A stretch of 54,832 nt of DNA from Candidatus Sericytochromatia bacterium (GTDB lineage Bacteria > Cyanobacteriota > Sericytochromatia > UBA7694). A model generated the notes under the pieces. That model worked only from the letters and a program-made list of their open reading frames with translations, had not been told where the DNA came from and did not search any database. Of this stretch, positions 22,846 to 30,468 are shown in pieces. The stretch's first letter is position 1. Each line of letters begins with the position of its first letter. The translations under genes were made by a program, and so were the position numbers. The DNA lies in NCBI GenBank assembly GCA_018780035.1, contig JADMKE010000023.1:22429-77260 (forward strand). The letters run 5' to 3'.

Positions 22846-24130
22846 TTTCAAACCGGGCCAAAAGCAAACCGCTGGGCATTTTGGGGTAAAAATACGTCGA
22901 TTTTGGGGGCATGGTTTCTCCGGCCAAAGCCACACCACAGAGTTCCTGCACAGCAGTGCCATTGAGACAAAAGCCAATCTGGCCAGTCTGGTCTTGCAGC
23001 CAGGTACGCACCTGGGCCCAATCGGGGGAGAAGAGGATATAGTCGGGGTCTTTGGCCCAGTCTTTGGAGAACTCCAGCAATTTATACAGCACCAAATCGT
23101 GCAAGACCGAGACATCCATGCCACGATAGCTGACCGAGCGTTCGGGCAAGAGGCCATCGGGCAAGCCTTTCGGGCGGCGCATCAGCCAGCCTTGGCCATC
23201 GCGCTCCATGCCAATGCCGGTCTCTTCGACAGGGATCTCTGCGAGGCGGGCGGGCAGGGCGGCAGGATCGACGCTTTCAATTGAAAAATACGCACCCAGG
23301 CGTTCCAATAAGGCCTCTTGGGGGGGCAGGGGCACACTGGGCTTGAGCAGGCGGTGGGTGGGCAATACGAGCAATCCGGGATCGTAGATATTGCTTAAAT
23401 ACATACAGACCGAATTTTGGGCGGGATACTGAGCCGCTTCGTCTGCGTGTTGGCGCTTGTAATTGAGGGTGGTTTCGTAGCGGTGGTGGCCGTCGGCGAT
23501 ATACAGTTGGCGCTCTTGAAACCAGTGCTGCACTTTCGCCAGGGCCTCGGGATCGGCATCGTACCAAATGCTGTGGCCAATGCCGTCGCGGTCTTTGAAT
23601 TCAAACAAGGGGTCACGGGCCTGAACGGTCTCGAAATAGCCGTTGAGAAAGCCTTCATGATCGGAGTAAAGCGCAAACACAGGGCTGAGGTGGCTGTGGG
23701 TGGCCTCCATCAGCTTGAGCCGGTCGGCTTTGGGGCCCGCCAGGGTTTTTTCGTGGGGCAAAACGGCCTGGGCCTCAAAGGGCAGGGCTTCGCAGAGCAC
23801 GAATAAATCTGTGCGGCTCAGCTCGCGGGAGCCGTGTTGGTAATGCAGAGTGTGTAAATAAAAGCCGGGCTGAGGGCTGTGGGTAAACACGCCTTCGTTT
23901 AACCAGCTTTGAAAGGTTTCAGCAGCGCGGGTATAGACGTTGTGGCTCTCGTTGTCTTCGGCCTGTTTTTGGCCAAAGTCGATGCGAATAAAATTGTTCG
24001 GGTGGGCGGCGTAAAAGGCTTCCTGTTGTTGGGGAGAGATGACATCATAAGGCGGAGTGAGGACCTCTGCCAAATTATTTAAACGTTCAGGGTTATAGTA
24101 GGTGGCCCGAAAGGGTTGGATATTAACCAT
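22835..24130 (-). CDS. DUF1015 family protein
   Basis: A 431-residue protein of the DUF1015 family (PF06245). Characteristic stretches are IQPFRATYYNPERLNNLAEV, LTPPYDVISPQQQEAFY, NFIRIDFG, VLPHEKTLAGPKADRL, LYIADGHHRYETTLNYK and LPTHRLLK. The biochemical role is not settled as far as I know. The conserved GHHRYET and PHEKT motifs look catalytic, which suggests an enzyme. The start is taken at Met 24130 (VNIQPFRA), overlapping the XRE gene stop by 8 bp, in preference to 24178. Tight overlap with kinase, XRE and rsmG genes puts it in one transcript. Confidence 0.88.
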   Translation of the reverse strand: MVNIQPFRATYYNPERLNNLAEVLTPPYDVISPQQQEAFYAAHPNNFIRIDFGQKQAEDNESHNVYTRAAETFQSWLNEGVFTHSPQPGFYLHTLHYQHGSRELSRTDLFVLCEALPFEAQAVLPHEKTLAGPKADRLKLMEATHSHLSPVFALYSDHEGFLNGYFETVQARDPLFEFKDRDGIGHSIWYDADPEALAKVQHWFQERQLYIADGHHRYETTLNYKRQHADEAAQYPAQNSVCMYLSNIYDPGLLVLPTHRLLKPSVPLPPQEALLERLGAYFSIESVDPAALPARLAEIPVEETGIGMERDGQGWLMRRPKGLPDGLLPERSVSYRGMDVSVLHDLVLYKLLEFSKDWAKDPDYILFSPDWAQVRTWLQDQTGQIGFCLNGTAVQELCGVALAGETMPPKSTYFYPKMPSGLLLARFENAL

Positions 24131-24491
24131 TGGCTTCGCTGGATTGCTGTTCGGGAATAAACGAGCGAACTTTTTCAATCAGCTCTTTCATGTCCATTTT
24201 CATATTCAGACCGGGACGGTTGGCTGAATATTCAATCAGGGCAGACCAGATCAGCGCCCATTCGCCGTAGCTGAGAATGGTCTCACCGAGCAAATTGGAG
24301 AGATTGAGATCGAGGGCTTCTGCCAAATGTTTGACTTTTAAGACCGGCCATTCAAAGAGTTGACCCGTATTGCCACTTTCCAGGTCTTGGAGTTCGGCCA
24401 CCGTCAATTGGGCCACACGCGCCAATTCATCCAATTCCAGTCCTTTGCGCTTGCGCGCATCAATCAAATGTCTGAGGATGTCATCATTCAT
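24123..24491 (-). CDS. XRE-family helix-turn-helix protein
   Basis: A 122-residue protein with an N-terminal helix-turn-helix at about 8-65: DARKRKGLELDELARVAQL, then VAELQDLESGNTGQ and LAEALDLNLSNLLGE. The C-terminal half (65-122) is helical and Met/Lys-rich, possibly for dimerisation or a partner. The ATG at 24491 overlaps the TGA of the kinase gene as ATGA, so expression is coupled to the sensor protein upstream. It may be the output regulator of that signalling protein, which lacks an adjacent response regulator; this is inference from gene order. Confidence 0.82.
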   Translation of the reverse strand: MNDDILRHLIDARKRKGLELDELARVAQLTVAELQDLESGNTGQLFEWPVLKVKHLAEALDLNLSNLLGETILSYGEWALIWSALIEYSANRPGLNMKMDMKELIEKVRSFIPEQQSSEANG

Positions 24492-26044
24492 AAAGCAGTC
24501 CCTTTCTCTAACAGGTTTGAAGCGAAGGAGGATACCACGGGTTCTAATACGCCAGTATGCCACAGCCTAGTAAATAGTTTAGCAAGTTCCGGATCAAATT
24601 GTGTGCCTGAACACTTATCTATCTCGGCAACTGCGTAATCGGGGGCAAAGCGCTGGCGGTAGGCCCGATCGCTTAACATGGCGTCAAAGGCATCCGCGAC
24701 GCGGATGATCCGTGCCAAAAGCGGGATTTCTTGGCCTTTGAGCCCTTCTGGGTAGCCGCTGCCGTCCCAATTTTCGTGGTGGTACATCACCAGCGGCACA
24801 ATCGGCTCGAAGGCTTTGATGTGTTTCAGCATTTGCACGCCAATTCGGGTATGGGACTGAATCATGCGCACTTCCTCTTCGCTCAGGCTTTGCAAATGGT
24901 CTTTTTTGAGCACGGCATCGGCAATACCAATGTATCCGATATCGCTGAGCAGACAGCCTTTGGCGAGTATGTCACATTGGTTGGGAGCCAATTGGAGGGC
25001 TTCTGCCAGCAAATGGGCATAGGCCCCAATGCGCTGGGAACGGCCCCGGATAAACGGATCCCGCGCCTCTAAAGCTGAGGCCAAACCGTTGATCATGTCT
25101 ACGTTCATTTTCTCGATCTCGTTTTGCTGGGCCCGATTGGACTGCGAGGCCTGATCCAAGGCTTCGGTGTATTCCAGCAATTGCGCTTTGAGCCCCTGCA
25201 ATTGGGCCTCTTTTTCGGCGTTGGAATGGGAAAGGGCTTTGACATCTGCCAGCATCTGGGTCATTTGTTGGTGTTTGACATAGATCGGATTGACCCTGGG
25301 CAATTCCAGAATAAAGGTTGAGCCGGTCTGTTTGCCCTCTTCGACCTCTAAACTCAAGCGTCCGCCGAGCAAATTCGAGAGGCGCTGAACCAGCGTGAGC
25401 CCCAAGCCCAGCCCTCCGTGTTCACGGGTGAGGTGGTCCTCTTGCTGGTAAAAGGGATTAAAAATGGCCTCACGGATCTTTTCGGGAATGCCAGGGCCGT
25501 TATCCGAGATCATCACCGTGAGCAATTTTTCTGAGCCAATTACCATCACGCGGATATGGCCCTCTTGGGGGGTAAATTTGATCGCATTGCTGAGCAATTG
25601 CAGCAAGACCTCTGAGAGTTTGCCCAGGTCGGTGGTCAGCAGGGGCAGATTTTCTTGGATCGAGACCTCGACCACCTGTTTTTTGCCCTGAAAAGTGGGC
25701 TTGAGAATATTCACGATCTCACAGACCAGGTCCTGGGGATTGACCGCTTCATGGATCGCTGCGGGGACCTTTTCGGGCGGGTTGGCTTCGAGATTGCTAA
25801 ACAGCAGCAATTCATCGATGGTGCTGTGCAGTTGTTTAACGCCCTGATCAATAATCGTCAAAAAACGGTGAATGTCCCCCTTCATTTCTGGGGTTTCGAG
25901 GGCTATCTCAATCATCTCCAGCGAGGCCGAAACGTAGGTCAAGGGCGTGCGCAGCTCATGACTGATCAGCGAGACCAGGGAGGACTTCATCCGCTCATAT
26001 TCACTGGCGGAAAGATTAGAGGGGGGTTTTTCTTTGGCGTTCAC
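24488..26044 (-). CDS. histidine kinase fused to degenerate HD-GYP domain
   Basis: A 518-residue soluble protein. Residues 20-250 form a HisKA plus HATPase core: SLISHELRTPL (His 29), N box LSNAIKFTP, DNGPGIP and GGLGLGL. A coiled coil (about 255-315, Gln/Glu-rich) leads to an HD-GYP domain (320-505) with HHENWDGSGYPEGLKG and RIIRVADAFDAM. The metal-binding HD pair reads SD (LLSDIGYIG, Ser 367) and the usual GK is GY, so c-di-GMP hydrolysis may be weakened or lost. There is no sensor domain before the kinase. The start is GTG at 26044, directly behind a consensus extended -10, which suggests a leaderless transcript. It heads the XRE-DUF1015-rsmG operon. Confidence 0.9.
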   Translation of the reverse strand: MNAKEKPPSNLSASEYERMKSSLVSLISHELRTPLTYVSASLEMIEIALETPEMKGDIHRFLTIIDQGVKQLHSTIDELLLFSNLEANPPEKVPAAIHEAVNPQDLVCEIVNILKPTFQGKKQVVEVSIQENLPLLTTDLGKLSEVLLQLLSNAIKFTPQEGHIRVMVIGSEKLLTVMISDNGPGIPEKIREAIFNPFYQQEDHLTREHGGLGLGLTLVQRLSNLLGGRLSLEVEEGKQTGSTFILELPRVNPIYVKHQQMTQMLADVKALSHSNAEKEAQLQGLKAQLLEYTEALDQASQSNRAQQNEIEKMNVDMINGLASALEARDPFIRGRSQRIGAYAHLLAEALQLAPNQCDILAKGCLLSDIGYIGIADAVLKKDHLQSLSEEEVRMIQSHTRIGVQMLKHIKAFEPIVPLVMYHHENWDGSGYPEGLKGQEIPLLARIIRVADAFDAMLSDRAYRQRFAPDYAVAEIDKCSGTQFDPELAKLFTRLWHTGVLEPVVSSFASNLLEKGTAL

Positions 26045-26082
26045 GGTAAAATTATAACATGGCCATCCTGGCCGATTATGAT
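26044..26082. promoter_or_regulatory. divergent promoter region for kinase operon and uppP
   Basis: On the minus strand TGTTATAAT (TATAAT at 26056 down to 26051) is a perfect extended -10. Its expected transcription start falls on the GTG at 26044, giving a leaderless mRNA. On the plus strand TATGAT (26077-26082) may serve uppP at 26105. Confidence 0.5.
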
Positions 26083-26104
26083 AGCACGAAACGGACTCAC
26101 CTGA

Positions 26105-26893
26105 ATGACACCACTTGACGCATTAATTCTTGGCACGGTCGAAGGCTTGACTGAGTTTTTGCCAGTTTCTTCAACCGGACATATGATTCTGGCCTCTGCC
26201 CTGCTCAAACTTGAAAACACAGAGTTTTTGAAAAGCTTTGAGGTGGCGATCCAATTGGGGGCGATTGTGGCGGTGGCATTGCTCTATTTTCGGCGCTTTT
26301 TGCAGGGCGCTGCGCTTTACAAACGGCTCTTGGTGGCTTTTCTGCCCACGGCCACAATTGGTTTTGTCTTGTATAAACTGATCAAAGGCTATTTGTTCAA
26401 CCCCTGGGTGGTCAGTATTTCGCTGATTCTCGGTGGCATTGTCTTGATTGTTTGCGACAAATGGATTGAAACCCGCCCCTCTTTGTACGAACCCGAAGAA
26501 ATGCCGCTCAAACAGGCGCTCTGGGTCGGTCTGATTCAGTGCTTGGCCATGATTCCCGGCGTATCTCGTGCCGGTGCTACGATTCTGGGCGGGCTCTTAC
26601 ATGGCTTGGACAAAAAGCAGGCCACCGAATTTTCGTTTTTGCTGGCCATTCCCACCATGATGGCCGCCACAGGCTATGACCTGCTTAAAACCGCCCATGC
26701 CTTTTCTGGGCAAGAGCTGACCACGCTCGCCATTGGTGGCGTGGTGGCGTTTGTCTCGGCCCTGCTGGCAATCAAGCTCTTTATTGAAGGCGTTGTGCGC
26801 TTTGGCTTTCGCTGGTTTGGTTGGTACCGGATCGTGGCGGGCGTGCTCTTTTTAATTTACGCCTACGCTTTTTCCCTGCCAATGCACAGCTGA
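26105..26893 (+). CDS. uppP: undecaprenyl-diphosphatase
   Basis: A 262-residue integral membrane phosphatase (BacA/UppP) that converts undecaprenyl pyrophosphate to the monophosphate carrier for peptidoglycan and polysaccharide synthesis; overexpression gives bacitracin resistance in other bacteria. The two signature motifs are EGLTEFLPVSSTGH (13-26) and PGVSRAGATI (151-160). About eight hydrophobic segments are present and length is normal for the family. The ATG at 26105 has no clear ribosome site. It is divergent from the kinase operon and convergent with the hydrolase, 19 bp from its stop. Confidence 0.95.
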   Translation: MTPLDALILGTVEGLTEFLPVSSTGHMILASALLKLENTEFLKSFEVAIQLGAIVAVALLYFRRFLQGAALYKRLLVAFLPTATIGFVLYKLIKGYLFNPWVVSISLILGGIVLIVCDKWIETRPSLYEPEEMPLKQALWVGLIQCLAMIPGVSRAGATILGGLLHGLDKKQATEFSFLLAIPTMMAATGYDLLKTAHAFSGQELTTLAIGGVVAFVSALLAIKLFIEGVVRFGFRWFGWYRIVAGVLFLIYAYAFSLPMHS

Positions 26894-26912
26894 AGCTGGG
26901 ATAATTCCGCGT

Positions 26913-27878
26913 TTAATACCCGACGCGGATCACCGAATTGCGTTCGCCATGGGGGGTGAGGACCGAGTCGCCATGGGGGTTGAGAATCCAATTTTGGCCA
27001 TTGACCACAAATTTGTATTGATGCACCCCCGGAGGCAAATCCAGGCTCAAGTGCCATGTTCCCTTGCTGCGGCTCAGGGGCAGGCTGTGGGCGGCCCAGC
27101 CATTAAACTCACCCGCCAGCGCCACACTTTCAAATCCCTGATCTGCCAATTCAAATTGCACTGGCAGGGGCTGCCAGCAGGTGTGTGCAAAGCGGGCTAT
27201 GTCGCCAGCGACTTCGGGGGTATTAAAACCGAAGCCGAGGGAGTGACCCATGCCATCATAGAGCATCAGTTTTTTGCAGGGGGCAGAGATTTGCTCAAAG
27301 GCATAGAGGGCGTTTTTGACTTTGACCGAGGGGTCGTCGGCCCCGTGTAAGACCAAACTGGGCACCTGCAGGCGGTGCAAGGTGTGTTCGACCTCGGCGG
27401 TGCAGGCGGCAACTTGATACATCCAGGGGCTTGATGGACGGTAGCGCTCGCTGTTGAGGGCGGGTGCACTCAATGCGACCACGCCAGCGACGGTGTCACG
27501 GCGGTGAATGCCGAGCAAATAGGCCAAAGAGCCGCCAAAAGAAGAACCGACCACAAAGACCCGCTCAACCCATTGGCTGAGAAAATCCAGGGCCTGTTCA
27601 GCGGAGTGATAGCAGTCTTGCCAACTGATGGCTCCCGATTGCAATTTGGGCAGATCTTCGTGGCCAGCCAGCAATGGTGCCAAGACGGTAAAACCCTGTC
27701 CCAGCAGGAGTTGTCCCAGGGCTCGGTGGTTGCAAGGGGTGGCCGCTGAACCGTGCAGCAGCAACAGGCCTGTGGATAAATCGGGCTGGTAGTGCATAAA
27801 AGGCAAGTCACTTTCACTGAGGCCAAAGCTGCGGTAGTGGGTTCGCCATGTTTCGAGAGTTTGCTGGGGATGTGTCAT
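26913..27878 (-). CDS. alpha/beta hydrolase fused to C-terminal glycogen-binding-like domain
   Basis: A 321-residue protein. Residues 30-235 are an alpha/beta hydrolase of the carboxylesterase/serine aminopeptidase kind: oxyanion LLLLHGSAATP, nucleophile elbow GSSFGG (Ser 113), LHGADDPSV (Asp 181/182) and GMGHSLG (His 212). Residues 239-321 match the AMPK-beta/isoamylase early-set fold (CBM48-like): VALAGEFNGW, GTWHLSLDLPPGVHQYKFVV and a Trp at 297. This domain normally binds alpha-glucans and usually sits N-terminal on glycogen-active enzymes or in AMPK subunits. Joined to a hydrolase it suggests deacylation of a glucan or docking to glycogen. No signal peptide, so probably cytoplasmic. Confidence 0.82.
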   Translation of the reverse strand: MTHPQQTLETWRTHYRSFGLSESDLPFMHYQPDLSTGLLLLHGSAATPCNHRALGQLLLGQGFTVLAPLLAGHEDLPKLQSGAISWQDCYHSAEQALDFLSQWVERVFVVGSSFGGSLAYLLGIHRRDTVAGVVALSAPALNSERYRPSSPWMYQVAACTAEVEHTLHRLQVPSLVLHGADDPSVKVKNALYAFEQISAPCKKLMLYDGMGHSLGFGFNTPEVAGDIARFAHTCWQPLPVQFELADQGFESVALAGEFNGWAAHSLPLSRSKGTWHLSLDLPPGVHQYKFVVNGQNWILNPHGDSVLTPHGERNSVIRVGY

Positions 27879-27980
27879 GTTTTTTTCCTGTACTTGAAAT
27901 TGGGCCTGTACACAGCTATTTTAACTCCCCTTCAAGCCACCGCAAAATTTTCGTACTTTGCCCAGCTCTCTTTTTTAAGC

Positions 27981-27989
27981 TGTTATAAT
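27981..27989 (+). promoter_or_regulatory. extended -10 promoter for small lipoprotein
   Basis: TGTTATAAT is a perfect extended -10 (TATAAT at 27984-27989), 29 bases before the ATG at 28019. AGGAG lies between as the ribosome site. No clear -35 box. Confidence 0.6.
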
Positions 27990-28018
27990 AAGCCCAGCCT
28001 TCGACAGGAGTTTAATTT

Positions 28019-28327
28019 ATGAAACCGTTTTTCAAGCCCGCGCTGCTGGTCTCCTTGGCACTTTTGGGCCTTCTGGGTGCTTGCCAAGTTCCTCAGGCCC
28101 CGACCAGTCCCACGGCCTCGGCCAAGCCCAGCGAAGACACCGATCCGCCCTGTTTTGTGGCGCTGCAATGTATTGTCGACAATACGAGTGACAATGCCCT
28201 GCGCAAAGAGGCCCAAGAGATCATTAATCAATTGATTCAGACCACCGAGCCGCGTTTTACCCAGATTTGCCTGACCCGTTCGACGGAATTGTTGCCCAAA
28301 CAGCCCTCCTGCCAAAGAAAATTGTAA
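28019..28327 (+). CDS. small lipoprotein, 102 aa
   Basis: A predicted lipoprotein with signal MKPFFKPALLVSLALLGLL and lipobox LLGAC (Cys 22). A short Pro/Ser/Thr linker is followed by a helical domain with four Cys (DPPCFVALQCIVDN, FTQICL, PSCQRKL) that could form two disulphides. I recognise no family. An extended -10 and AGGAG lie directly upstream. Its first 20 nucleotides are identical to the start of the rhodanese gene at 30469. Confidence 0.75.
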   Translation: MKPFFKPALLVSLALLGLLGACQVPQAPTSPTASAKPSEDTDPPCFVALQCIVDNTSDNALRKEAQEIINQLIQTTEPRFTQICLTRSTELLPKQPSCQRKL

Positions 28328-28458
28328 GGGATTTTGGGGCATTGATCACGGTTTTTTCGCTGAAATGGGTTTATTCTAGAACTTAAGGTCAATCTGAATC
28401 TGAGCCCTGATTCTTGTAATCGCACAAGCAAACGCAGCTTTCAATGCAGCACCACTCT

Positions 28459-28548
28459 CAGTCTGACCCCGGTTCACAGACTGGCGGGTGGGGAATGTCT
28501 TCCCCACCGCTGGCCGGTCTGTCTTGTCCGCCCTTTTGGGGCTTTTTT
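28459..28548 (+). ncRNA. structured leader with terminator before rdgB
   Basis: Three helices precede rdgB. CAGTCTG (28459-28465) can pair with CAGACTG (28477-28483). Alternatively GACTGGC (28479-28485) pairs with GCCGGTC (28513-28519) around a perfect 9-bp hairpin, GGTGGGGAA (28487-28495) with TTCCCCACC (28500-28508). The first and second options share bases and exclude each other. A short GCCC/GGGC stem (28530-28533 with 28539-28542) followed by six T acts as a possible terminator just before the ribosome site. This is the layout of an attenuator or riboswitch, or of the 3' end of a small RNA. I match it to no known class. Confidence 0.45.
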
Positions 28549-28568
28549 CCTTTTTTGAGGCCAAATTT

Positions 28569-29135
28569 GTGACACTCCCCCTCTGCCTGATTACGGGCAA
28601 TGCCCACAAACTGCGCGAAGCCCAGGCCCTGATGCCTGAAATCTCAGGCTGGGAGATTGACCTGCCCGAAATCCAGCACTCAGAGCCCATGCCTGTGATC
28701 GAGGCCAAACTCCTGGCCGCGCTTGCTGTGGCTGGCGATCGCTCGCGCTTGCTGGTCGAAGACACCGGCCTCTATTTGGCCGCTCTCAACGGTTTGCCTG
28801 GCCCACTGATCAAGTGGTTTTTGGCTCCGGGTAAACCCGGTTTAAGTGGGCTTTGGCAGATGGCCTGCGCATTGGGTGAGACAAAGGCCGAAGCGATTAC
28901 GGTCATTGGCTACCTCGAAAAACAGGCAAGTGGTCTCAAGATTGCCTATTATACGGGCCGAATATCTGGCCAAATTGTCGCTCCACGGGGCGAGCAAGGC
29001 TTTGGCTGGGACGCGATCTTTTTGCCCGATGGCAGCGACAAGACCTTTGCCGAGATGGATGCCGAGGAAAAATCCCGGTTTAGTATGCGTGCTTTGGCCT
29101 TGGCTCAGTTGCGTGAGAGCATAAGCAGGGTTTAA
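28569..29135 (+). CDS. rdgB: non-canonical purine NTP pyrophosphatase (RdgB/HAM1 family)
   Basis: A 188-residue XTP/dITP diphosphatase that removes deaminated purine nucleotides from the pool. Motifs are CLITGNAHKLREAQAL at the N-terminus, LVEDTGLYLAALNGLPGPLI, and GEQGFGWDAIFLPDGSDKTF near the C-terminus. EKSRFSMRALALAQL is the family's SHR-like helix, here SMR. The start is the GTG at 28569 with GAGG 8 bases upstream; the longer frame to 28488 translates the leader hairpins. The structured leader directly upstream suggests conditional expression. Confidence 0.9.
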   Translation: MTLPLCLITGNAHKLREAQALMPEISGWEIDLPEIQHSEPMPVIEAKLLAALAVAGDRSRLLVEDTGLYLAALNGLPGPLIKWFLAPGKPGLSGLWQMACALGETKAEAITVIGYLEKQASGLKIAYYTGRISGQIVAPRGEQGFGWDAIFLPDGSDKTFAEMDAEEKSRFSMRALALAQLRESISRV

Positions 29136-29232
29136 ATTGGAAGCGGTGGGTATCCTGAAAACAGCTTAGGCCGTTCTGCTGAATCCCTTTTGCTGAAAAG
29201 CAAAAACCCAAACATAAGCAAACCTGTGATCA

Positions 29233-29241
29233 TGTTACAAT
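29233..29241 (+). promoter_or_regulatory. extended -10 promoter for acyl-CoA dehydrogenase
   Basis: TGTTACAAT (TACAAT at 29236-29241) lies 36 bases before the ATG at 29278. AAGGAA serves as ribosome site. No obvious -35. Confidence 0.45.
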
Positions 29242-29277
29242 AAGGATATATAAAGCCTATCTTAAGGAACTTTTCCC

Positions 29278-30447
29278 ATGTCTCAATTTAAAGGCGCAGA
29301 CTTTTATCTGCTGGATGACCTGCTTACAGAAGACGAAATCATGGTGCGCAACACCGTTCGCGATTTTGTCGAAGAAAAATTTAATCCCCTTGTCACCGAA
29401 CATTTTCGCAATGGTACTTTTCCCCAAGAAATTATTCCCCAATTGGGTGAACTCGGTTTGCTCGGTCCTTCAATTGAAGGCTATGGCTGCGCGGGCTTAA
29501 ATGGCATTGCCTACGGTCTGATCTGCCAAGAACTCGAACGCGGCGACAGCGGCCTGCGCAGCTTTGCCTCCGTGCAAAGTTCACTGGTGATGTACCCGAT
29601 CTACGCCTATGGCAGCGAAGAACAAAAACAAAAATGGCTGCCCCAATTGGCCAAAGGCACCAAAATTGGTTGCTTTGGTCTGACTGAGCCCGATTTTGGC
29701 TCCAATCCGGGTGGCATGATCACCCGCGCCCGCCGCAAAGGCGACAGCTATGTGCTCAACGGTGCCAAAATGTGGATCACCAATGGCTCTGTGGCAGATA
29801 TTGCCGTGATCTGGGCCAAAGACGATGACGACGAAATCCGGGGTTTCTTGGTGGAGTGCGACCGGCCCGGTTTCAAAGCCATCGATATCGAAGGCAAGTT
29901 CTCACTGCGGGCTTCGGTCACTTCCGAACTCGTGCTCGAAAATTGTGAAATTCCCCTCGAAAACGCCCTGCCTCTGGCTGTGGGTCTCAAAGCCCCACTG
30001 GGCTGTTTGAGCCAAGCCCGTTATGGCATTGCTTGGGGTGCCTTGGGTGCGGCCATGGCCTGTTATGACACGGCCCTGAGTTATGCCAAAAACCGGATTC
30101 AATTCGACAAACCGATTGCCAGTTTCCAATTGGTTCAGCAAAAACTCGTCACAATGGTCACCGAAATTACCAAAGGTCAGCTTTTGGCCTATCGTTTGGG
30201 GCAGCTCAAAGACCAGGGCAAAATCCGCCACCCGCAGATTTCCATGGCCAAAATGAACAATGTCAAAATCGCTCTGGATATTTCCCGCGTGGCCCGCGAT
30301 ATTTTGGGTGCCAACGGCATTGCCGATGAGTATCCGATCATGCGCCACATGAATAATCTGGAATCTGTGTTTACTTACGAAGGCACCCACGATATTCACT
30401 GCCTGACGATTGGCCGCGATATCACGGGCATTGCTGCCTTCGAATAA
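29278..30447 (+). CDS. acyl-CoA dehydrogenase, glutaryl-CoA dehydrogenase-like
   Basis: A 389-residue FAD-dependent acyl-CoA dehydrogenase. The sequence follows the glutaryl-CoA dehydrogenase branch: RGDSGLRSFASVQSSLVMYP, YGSEEQKQKWLPQLAKG, CFGLTEPDFGSNPGGM, MWITNGSVADIAVIWAK, SQARYGIAWGALGAAMACYD and NLESVFTYEGTHDIH with the catalytic Glu 368. That enzyme oxidatively decarboxylates glutaryl-CoA to crotonyl-CoA in lysine and tryptophan breakdown. No electron-transfer flavoprotein or other pathway gene is adjacent, so substrate is inferred from similarity alone. The start has AAGGAA about 10 bases upstream. Confidence 0.9.
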   Translation: MSQFKGADFYLLDDLLTEDEIMVRNTVRDFVEEKFNPLVTEHFRNGTFPQEIIPQLGELGLLGPSIEGYGCAGLNGIAYGLICQELERGDSGLRSFASVQSSLVMYPIYAYGSEEQKQKWLPQLAKGTKIGCFGLTEPDFGSNPGGMITRARRKGDSYVLNGAKMWITNGSVADIAVIWAKDDDDEIRGFLVECDRPGFKAIDIEGKFSLRASVTSELVLENCEIPLENALPLAVGLKAPLGCLSQARYGIAWGALGAAMACYDTALSYAKNRIQFDKPIASFQLVQQKLVTMVTEITKGQLLAYRLGQLKDQGKIRHPQISMAKMNNVKIALDISRVARDILGANGIADEYPIMRHMNNLESVFTYEGTHDIHCLTIGRDITGIAAFE

Positions 30448-30468
30448 AGATTGAGATTGGGAGTGCCT

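Noticed and set aside
22846..23157. Long N-terminal extension of rsmG
   Set aside because: The extension is an alternative frame of the DUF1015 gene; RsmG homology starts at 22845.
28459..28519. tRNA-like element (GGTTCACA near 28471)
   Set aside because: No acceptor stem, anticodon arm or D arm can be formed around it.
29188..29208. TTTTGCT-GAAA-AGCAAAA hairpin as rdgB terminator
   Set aside because: The plus strand lacks a T-run after the stem, so a terminator call is not supported.
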